Assembly: GCA_964525045.1 (NCBI GenBank)
Contig: CAZGFD010000037.1
Location: 1 to 27,206 of the forward strand
Direction of reading: 5' to 3'
Origin: G020348185 sp964525045
GTDB lineage: Bacteria; Nitrospirota; Nitrospiria; Nitrospirales; UBA8639
DNA: 27,206 bases
Shown here piece after piece: positions 22,497-27,206 of the stretch. Below the pieces are notes generated by a model. The model was not told the DNA's origin. It worked only from the letters and a program-made list of their open reading frames with translations, and did not search any database. The position numbers were made by a program, and so were the translations under genes. Each line of letters begins with the position of its first letter. The first letter of the stretch is position 1.

Positions 22497-24963
22497 ACCC
22501 CAACTCCACCAGGAAAGCTTTCAGCTTTGCAGCTTCAGCGTCACGTTTAGCTTCAATGTCCTTTGCTGTGACGGCATATTTATCGTAGAGATTTTCTAGC
22601 GTAGCAAGACACTTCCGTTGGTCGGCGCGGAGATAGCCAGCGTAGGTTTGGACTAAAATACGATGCAGGCGATCAAGGATCACACCCCGCGCCTCCGTCT
22701 TATCAATCTTTTCTCTTGCCGCCTCCACGAGTTCATTTTTATTCTTCTCTGTCACGCGCAATTCGGCTTTTAATTTTTGGGCTTCATCTTCCAATTTTTT
22801 ATGACGAGCCAGGCTTTCTTCGATGGTCTTGGACCGTGAGATGTACTCGGTTGGATCACGCTTCTCCCGTTTTGCCAGCTTAGCTTGTGAATTAGCTTCC
22901 TTAAGTCTCGCTTTAAGAGTTTTGACTTCCTCGCTGGGCAAGACGCCATTATCGTCACTATCTTCGTACTCTTCGACGTCCGCCTCGGCAAAAAGGGCCG
23001 TGACCTCAGCGAGGCGCACGCGTTTATTTTCCATTTCGGTCAAGATCTCAGGAAATTGGCTTTGGAGGATGTCGTCATCCGGTATGAGTTCCGGCCCCCA
23101 GCCGCTAAAGGCTATTGACTTAAATTCAGGCTTGAAGAATTCAAAGTAATTAACCAATGCACCCCGGATTTGATGCTCAGTGAGGAGGTCTTGGCTAGAG
23201 AGCGTTGTCGTGACGCTTTCCAACAACTTTCGGCGTAAGTGGTAAACATTGCCCTTTTGCCCGTTGTTTGGGGCCAATTCGATGATCGAAGGCAGATTGT
23301 CTTTCCACCAGATTCCGAGTGTTTCAAGGATATGGCTGTGGGCTTTGGTCACACCTGGATCGCTTTTGAGCAGTTCCGCGAGCGCGCGCTTGTCCGTAAC
23401 GGCTGGAGAAAAGTCCCCATAGGTAGTATCGTTGGTACGTGGTACAAAAACTCGGTCCCGCAAGCCGGCATAGTTGTTCCAGAAGTGATCGAGTGCGTCG
23501 ATTTCCACGTGGGGCACGCCGCCATGCAGGTGTGCACGAACATCATGCGGTTCTGGGGGCGGGGCGTTGTCTACATAGCGCCGGATATTGCAATTCCACT
23601 CCTCAGCTTCAATCTCGCTGACCGGCACTCGACGCGCATAGCCGAGGACGTCTGGTCCATCTTGCGCCAATGTCCGATAGACATGAACAATCTTTGAAAT
23701 ATCCTCTGGTCGGAGGAAGTTTTGTGCCTTTCCTTCTCTGTATTCGCGATCCGCATTGATGAAGAGGACTTGCTTCCTGTCAGCTGCGCCTTGTTTGTTC
23801 ATCACCAGGACGCACGCGGGAATGCCCGTACCGTAGAACAGTCCGGATGGAAGACCGATAACCGCTTCTAGCCAGCCGCGTTCGATAAAGTATTTGCGCG
23901 CTTCCTTTTCTTCGCCGCCTCGGAAGAGCACACCATGGGGCATGATGGTCGCCATCTTACCCTCGACCTTTAGGACAGCCAGCATATGCTGCACGAACAT
24001 GAGGTCGGCCTTTTTGCCCTTTTCTGGCATCCACACAGCGAAGCGGCCTGGGTATTCGATGTCTTTCTTAATGTAATTCTGGCTGAAGGGTGGATTGGCC
24101 AGGACGCGGTCGTACCGTTTCAGCTCGGTACTCTCATCCTTATGCTGTGGACGGCGGATGGTGTCTTCTTGCCTAATATCCGCATGCGCGATGCCATGGA
24201 GGAGCATGTTCATTTTGCAGATGGACCATGTGGTGCCAATGCTCTCCTGTCCGTAAAGGGATAGGTCTCGCGGGTCGCCCCCGCATTCTCGAATGTAATC
24301 TCGGGTTTGAATCAGCATGCCGCCCGATCCGCAGGTGGGATCGTAGACGCTCATGCCTGGCTGAGGATCAACGATCTCAACAAGCGTACGCACTACATCG
24401 CCGGGTGTATAGAATTCCCCAGCTTTTTTGCCTGCCGAGTCAGCGAAGAACTTGATGAGATATTCATAAGCCGCGCCGAGCAGGTCTGGAAATTCGAAGT
24501 TTTCATCTCTCAGCGGGATCTTCTCGAAGTTCTGAATGAAGTTCGAGAGCGTGTCGTCATCCAGCGTTCGTTGGCCAATCTTACGGTTGAAGTTAATGTG
24601 CTTCAACACGTCTTCCAGCGCATCGATATTGGCGTCTTCCAGTGATTCAAGCGCTTTGTTGAGGTTGGTCCCAACATTTGTTTTGAGGTGACGGATCTTT
24701 GACCAGTGTGCATCCTCTGGAACGAAGAAGGTGTATTTATCCGGATTGGCAAGCTGGGCAGCGACATCTTTTTCAGACATGCCTCGTGCTTTCAAATCTT
24801 TGGTGATCTGCTCACGCTCCTGATCGAATAGATCGCTCAATCGTTTTAGGAAGAGCATCCCAAAAATGTATTCCTTGTATTCAGACGCATCCATGTTCCC
24901 GCGCAAGTCATCACATGCGCTGAACAGAAGGCTAGAGAGTTGGGCAAGAGTGAGTTTGGTCAT
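22489..24963 (-). CDS. hsdM: Type I restriction enzyme, adenine methyltransferase subunit HsdM
   Basis: 824 residues. The N-terminal helical HsdM domain (about 1-150, 'LSSLLFSACDDLRGNMDASE') precedes the N6-adenine methylase. Motif I is 'VYDPTCGSGGMLI' at about 203-215 and motif IV 'RVLANPPFSQNY' at about 283-294. Most HsdM proteins end near residue 520. This one has a C-terminal extension of about 300 residues with a charged coiled coil ('ETLKARLKEANSQ'-like helices around 680-760), a layout seen in a subset of type I systems. It methylates host DNA with HsdS. It is the first gene of the hsdMS unit, read from a strong promoter about 175 bases upstream. The ATG at 24963 is preceded by only a modest AGAAA purine stretch. 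Confidence 0.96.
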   Translation of the reverse strand: MTKLTLAQLSSLLFSACDDLRGNMDASEYKEYIFGMLFLKRLSDLFDQEREQITKDLKARGMSEKDVAAQLANPDKYTFFVPEDAHWSKIRHLKTNVGTNLNKALESLEDANIDALEDVLKHINFNRKIGQRTLDDDTLSNFIQNFEKIPLRDENFEFPDLLGAAYEYLIKFFADSAGKKAGEFYTPGDVVRTLVEIVDPQPGMSVYDPTCGSGGMLIQTRDYIRECGGDPRDLSLYGQESIGTTWSICKMNMLLHGIAHADIRQEDTIRRPQHKDESTELKRYDRVLANPPFSQNYIKKDIEYPGRFAVWMPEKGKKADLMFVQHMLAVLKVEGKMATIMPHGVLFRGGEEKEARKYFIERGWLEAVIGLPSGLFYGTGIPACVLVMNKQGAADRKQVLFINADREYREGKAQNFLRPEDISKIVHVYRTLAQDGPDVLGYARRVPVSEIEAEEWNCNIRRYVDNAPPPEPHDVRAHLHGGVPHVEIDALDHFWNNYAGLRDRVFVPRTNDTTYGDFSPAVTDKRALAELLKSDPGVTKAHSHILETLGIWWKDNLPSIIELAPNNGQKGNVYHLRRKLLESVTTTLSSQDLLTEHQIRGALVNYFEFFKPEFKSIAFSGWGPELIPDDDILQSQFPEILTEMENKRVRLAEVTALFAEADVEEYEDSDDNGVLPSEEVKTLKARLKEANSQAKLAKREKRDPTEYISRSKTIEESLARHKKLEDEAQKLKAELRVTEKNKNELVEAAREKIDKTEARGVILDRLHRILVQTYAGYLRADQRKCLATLENLYDKYAVTAKDIEAKRDAEAAKLKAFLVELGYE

Positions 24964-25125
24964 AGTCTGGTTTCTGCAGGATCAGGATGAAAAAAAATTC
25001 TGAACGTACCAAAAGAATTCGTTGCAGAATGGCAGGATGGAAGGCTAATGCTACTCACCCCTAGAAAAAATTACAGAAATTTGGTTTTTGCAAAGTATAA
25101 AGAAAGGGGGGAAATATCAGAATGA

Positions 25126-25172
25126 AATTGTCCTTCGGAGACAATTATTTTTTAAATTACAAAACTTGTCAA
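25126..25172 (-). promoter_or_regulatory. hsdM promoter with overlapping inverted repeat
   Basis: On the minus strand TTGACA (25167-25172), exactly 17 bases, then AATAAT (25144-25149). Overlapping the -10 and the likely start point is AATTGTC TCCGAAG GACAATT (25126-25146), a 7-base inverted repeat that could be an operator or a 5' RNA hairpin. A leader of about 170 bases with no recognised element separates it from hsdM. Confidence 0.72.
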
Positions 25173-25232
25173 GCATTTTGTGGTTCGTTTTTGAACGAGG
25201 GGAGAGACTTGATTGAAAGTACCGAAGTTATT

Positions 25233-25381
25233 CTATTGGGGAATTAATGGCAGGCAGTTTAAAAAACAATCCTCATCAGGGTCAGGTATTCCTAATTGAC
25301 GACAAATTTTTCTGGCGAGGAAATTGGCGACCTCAGTGTGACGGGGCACTGTGCTTTATCGGGTCGGATTGGAGGGTGAGG
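25233..25381 (-). pseudogene. HicA toxin remnant
   Basis: Immediately after the HicB stop one frame reads SNPTR, a stop, then STVPRHTEVANFLARKICRQ and 'LGIPDP', ending at TAG 25233-25235. 'xVPRHxEVAxxLxRKICxxLGI' is the C-terminal half of HicA, the small mRNA interferase. The N-terminal part with the catalytic histidine (GSHH-like) is absent and a stop interrupts the rest, so it is inactive. The last 15 or so residues beyond 'PDP' are not typical. Confidence 0.72.
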
Positions 25382-25576
25382 TTAAATTTCTTCAACCACT
25401 ACTTGAGATTCTGGCAACTTTGATAGATCGATAGGTTCACGCATTAGGCTTACCCCATCGACCAAATTTTCACGAGCCTCTTCCCTCGTTTCACCCTGCG
25501 TCATTGCCCCAGGAACATCATCTGTCCACGCGAACCACCATTTACCGTCTTTTATAAAGTTTGTTTTGACCTTCAT
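25382..25576 (-). CDS. HicB-family antitoxin
   Basis: 64 residues from ATG 25576: MKVKTNFIKDGKWWFAWTDD, then 'VPGAMTQGETREEARENLVD' and an acidic end. This is the HicB partial RNase H-like fold ('DxPGxxTQGxTxEEAxxNL'). A GTG at 25615 in the same frame overlaps the SET-gene stop in a GTGA and would add 13 residues; the ATG matches the family start better, though its ribosome site is poor. HicB normally neutralises HicA. Here its toxin is a broken remnant directly downstream, so HicB is an orphan. It lacks an obvious C-terminal DNA-binding domain, being of the short kind. Confidence 0.85.
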   Translation of the reverse strand: MKVKTNFIKDGKWWFAWTDDVPGAMTQGETREEARENLVDGVSLMREPIDLSKLPESQVVVEEI

Positions 25577-25611
25577 TTGTAAAGAGGATTTGATCAGGGA
25601 TGACGCCAGAC

Positions 25612-26028
25612 TCACCGTATGTTGGCTCTACACCTTTTGGAACCACAGTTACAGGGGAAGGGATCAGAAAACGATTCTTCGGTCAACGCATAATCGATGG
25701 TAATTTCATCCCCTTTCTGAATATCACGTCCTGCCATTAACCACCTTTTCAAGAAATACGCATTCGGTTCACAAGAATGATTGAGATTTTTTAGCATGCC
25801 GGTCGGTTCAATATTTTCCCCTTCCAAGGTAAGCGAGTGCTTGGTGAGGTGAGGAGTGGGATCGCCTTCAAAAAACGCGATTCTCTCACCCGCATTTAAT
25901 CTTTTTTCAGCAAAAACACCATTCCCTTCAACCGGACTTTTCATTATAGAAATTTTGTCGTTTGTCGTGGGATTATTTTGGGACCTTCCCTCAGGTCCCT
26001 CTATCTCCTGCTGGTTTTCTGGTGTCAT
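25612..26028 (-). CDS. SET-domain protein (lysine methyltransferase-like), upstream of HicB
   Basis: 138 residues from ATG 26028; an upstream TTG at 26052 is possible, and neither has a strong ribosome site. After a polar leader of about 25 residues the SET core has 'SPVEGNGVFAEKRLNAGERI' (GxG cofactor loop), 'LKNLNHSCEPNAYF' (NHSCxPN pseudoknot motif) and 'KGDEITIDYAL' (catalytic Tyr region). It ends in a post-SET CxCxxxxC, 'CNCGSKRCR'. It is short, as stand-alone bacterial SET proteins are. These transfer methyl groups from S-adenosylmethionine to lysines; bacterial substrates are mostly unknown. Its end overlaps the alternative HicB start, so it may be co-transcribed with HicB. Confidence 0.9.
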   Translation of the reverse strand: MTPENQQEIEGPEGRSQNNPTTNDKISIMKSPVEGNGVFAEKRLNAGERIAFFEGDPTPHLTKHSLTLEGENIEPTGMLKNLNHSCEPNAYFLKRWLMAGRDIQKGDEITIDYALTEESFSDPFPCNCGSKRCRANIR

Positions 26029-26117
26029 TGTATATCCAGGAATGTGTTTCAATACGTTTATTGGGAGGGCGTAGTGGAGAGCGAATCAGAACTTGTCTGT
26101 CAGCATCTAACCCAAGA

Positions 26118-26546
26118 TTATCTTAATAGGGTCTCCCTGCATTTTGATGCGCCGCATTGGCATGGATACATTAATCGCTCTCTCCGGCTGGGTCTTTTTC
26201 CAAGAGTTAACCCGTAGTTGTAGGTGATTTCCTCACCGGCCTTTATTTTTCTCAGGGTTTCTATGTATACGCGGTCTTCAATCAACACGGCCTGACAATT
26301 GGGTTCACAGGAATGATTGATAAACACCGCAATATTCCCGTTACTTCGCGGGTCAATGACAACTCCCTTCTCCGTATACATTAAGAACGCATAGTCAAAT
26401 TTGTCTTTGCCTTTGAAAGCGGACCACCGCCTTCGTTTGCCTTTGTATTCGACAATGACGATACCTCGATCAATTGAGGTATTCGCATATACCCCTTTCC
26501 CATGAATGGCAGAATTCTTTCGGACAAGCCTTGGTTTTTTATTCAT
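26118..26546 (-). CDS. SET-domain protein (lysine methyltransferase-like)
   Basis: 142 residues from ATG 26546. The SET fold is complete: 'NSAIHGKGVYANTSIDRG' (cofactor loop), 'FDYAFLMYTEKGVVIDPRSN' (SET-I), 'NIAVFINHSCEPNCQAVLIE' (NHSCxPN), 'KAGEEITYNYGL' (catalytic Tyr) and the post-SET 'YPCQCGASKCRETL' with three cysteines able to bind zinc together with one from the NHSC motif. It is related to, but clearly different from, the SET protein 90 bases downstream, so the pair is either an old duplication or two separate acquisitions. The target lysine is unknown. The 26,547-26,689 gap is A/T-rich and may hold its promoter; none is convincing. Confidence 0.92.
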   Translation of the reverse strand: MNKKPRLVRKNSAIHGKGVYANTSIDRGIVIVEYKGKRRRWSAFKGKDKFDYAFLMYTEKGVVIDPRSNGNIAVFINHSCEPNCQAVLIEDRVYIETLRKIKAGEEITYNYGLTLGKRPSRRERLMYPCQCGASKCRETLLR

Positions 26547-26689
26547 AGAATTGTTTGAAAAGTTGAGAAAAAATTATTGGAGTTAAAAAGATATATTGGA
26601 AATATTTGGGGGCATTGCTAGACTTTGTATGCCACAAGAAAGCAACAAGTGTCGCCAAGAAGGCAGGACTTTTTCACAATTTCTCCCCT

Positions 26690-27097
26690 CTATGCCTCGG
26701 GGGCCGTTGGTGGTGCTAGATGCGCGGGGCCTTCAACGATATCGGCTTTTGTGCTTTGGATGAAGTCGAGGACTTCATCCCGCTCAGTTTTTGAGACTTT
26801 AAGGGCTGATAAAGTGGCATTGAGATGTCCCAAGAAAATCGACCAATCCCCGTCAGTGATTTTCATCCCTTTGTGGGAGGTCTTCATATTCCGGCCGGTA
26901 TAATACACGGGGCCGCCTGCACTGTGACATAAAAAATCTATGACGAGCTGCTTTTCCCGCGCGATGCCATCCTCTCCCCGATGGTGCCAAAATCGCCCCA
27001 ATTGTTTATCGCCTTGCAACCGTGGCAGCAAATCGTTCGTGACGGCTGCAATGGCGTCATAGCCGCCAAGACGTTCATAGAGTGATTGCGTACTCAT
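26690..27097 (-). CDS. Group 1 truncated haemoglobin
   Basis: 135 residues: 'SLYERLGGYDAIAAVTNDLL' (helices A-B), 'DKQLGRFWHHRG' (CD region with Phe CD1), 'KQLVIDFLCHSAGGPVYYTG' (E helix with GG pair) and 'NMKTSHKGMKITDGDW' (F8 proximal histidine, about residue 75). This is the truncated 2-over-2 globin fold, group 1. The B10 position usually tyrosine in NO-dioxygenating members reads as leucine here ('TNDLLPRL'), a feature I believe is shared by one subgroup. It binds haem and O2, NO or related ligands in the cytoplasm. AAGGAG lies a good distance before the ATG, which overlaps the stop of an upstream frame. Confidence 0.94.
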   Translation of the reverse strand: MSTQSLYERLGGYDAIAAVTNDLLPRLQGDKQLGRFWHHRGEDGIAREKQLVIDFLCHSAGGPVYYTGRNMKTSHKGMKITDGDWSIFLGHLNATLSALKVSKTERDEVLDFIQSTKADIVEGPAHLAPPTAPEA

Positions 27098-27206
27098 CGG
27101 GGGATCTCCTTCTTTTCAAAAAGATGGGAAACCTGGTATTGGCCATTCTGGTCCCAAATGGTAGACAAACTGTTGGGTAAAGTACAGGGGTTGATGTTTG
27201 GACCCT
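27094..27206 (-). CDS. Partial 3' end of an upstream gene
   Basis: One frame is open from the window edge for 36 codons (GPNINPCTLPNSLSTIWDQN..., ending EKKEIPR) and its TGA overlaps the globin ATG as ATGA, the same coupling seen elsewhere here. I do not recognise the protein. The other two frames are also largely open over this short stretch, so coding is suggested mainly by the overlap. Confidence 0.38.
   Translation of the reverse strand, partial: GPNINPCTLPNSLSTIWDQNGQYQVSHLFEKKEIPR

Overview
The window is bacterial: dense Shine-Dalgarno-led genes, ATGA-type overlaps and operons almost entirely on the minus strand. Taxonomy is uncertain. A group 1 truncated haemoglobin, a BBP2-like outer-membrane barrel, Lys-rich micro-proteins and REP-type transposase debris would suit a Gram-negative such as a Nitrospirota (Nitrospira-like) member, but that is an impression from gene content, not a measurement. 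No tRNA, rRNA or CRISPR array is visible.

Layout. (1) 1-5,900: small housekeeping or accessory genes (a DUF2283/DUF4258 pair, an S4 RNA-binding protein with a YehS/DUF1456 protein, a 30-residue lysine-rich protein, an RluA-family pseudouridine synthase, a TPR protein) interleaved with two dispersed repeat families. Family A has five copies in the window (about 1, 864, 5,280, 10,487 and 13,218). Family B has two (3,114 and 4,897). (2) 5,900-10,490: an outer-membrane beta-barrel protein, debris of a REP-associated (Y1-type) transposase, a decayed RHH-antitoxin/RelE-toxin pair, and a PLAT-like + PhoD-type phosphatase whose leader is formed by a family A repeat. (3) 10,490-13,430: a DUF262-DUF1524-RAMA restriction-like protein preceded by the 3' half of a truncated partner gene. 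This cassette lies between two direct copies of repeat A that share substitutions absent from the other copies.

(4) 13,490-25,250: a defence island on the minus strand. It holds HsdM, HsdS, an AbiEi/AbiEii toxin-antitoxin module, HsdR, a YgjP-like zinc peptidase, a decayed second HsdS, and an XRE-ImmA/IrrE protein with a DUF4411 PIN-like protein. HsdM and HsdS overlap and have a clear promoter with an inverted repeat. The AbiE genes have their own promoter carrying a palindrome, and hsdR starts 4 bases after the AbiEii stop. The restriction subunit may therefore be read from the AbiE promoter and not from the modification promoter.

(5) 25,230-27,206: a HicB antitoxin with only a broken remnant of HicA, two SET-domain protein methyltransferase-like genes, and a group 1 truncated haemoglobin overlapping the end of an upstream gene that leaves the window.

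An overall theme is turnover of defence and toxin-antitoxin genes. Four partial or frameshifted modules (RHH/RelE, HicA, HsdS and the DUF262 partner) lie beside intact ones. In two of these cases the break coincides with a repeat or transposase tail.
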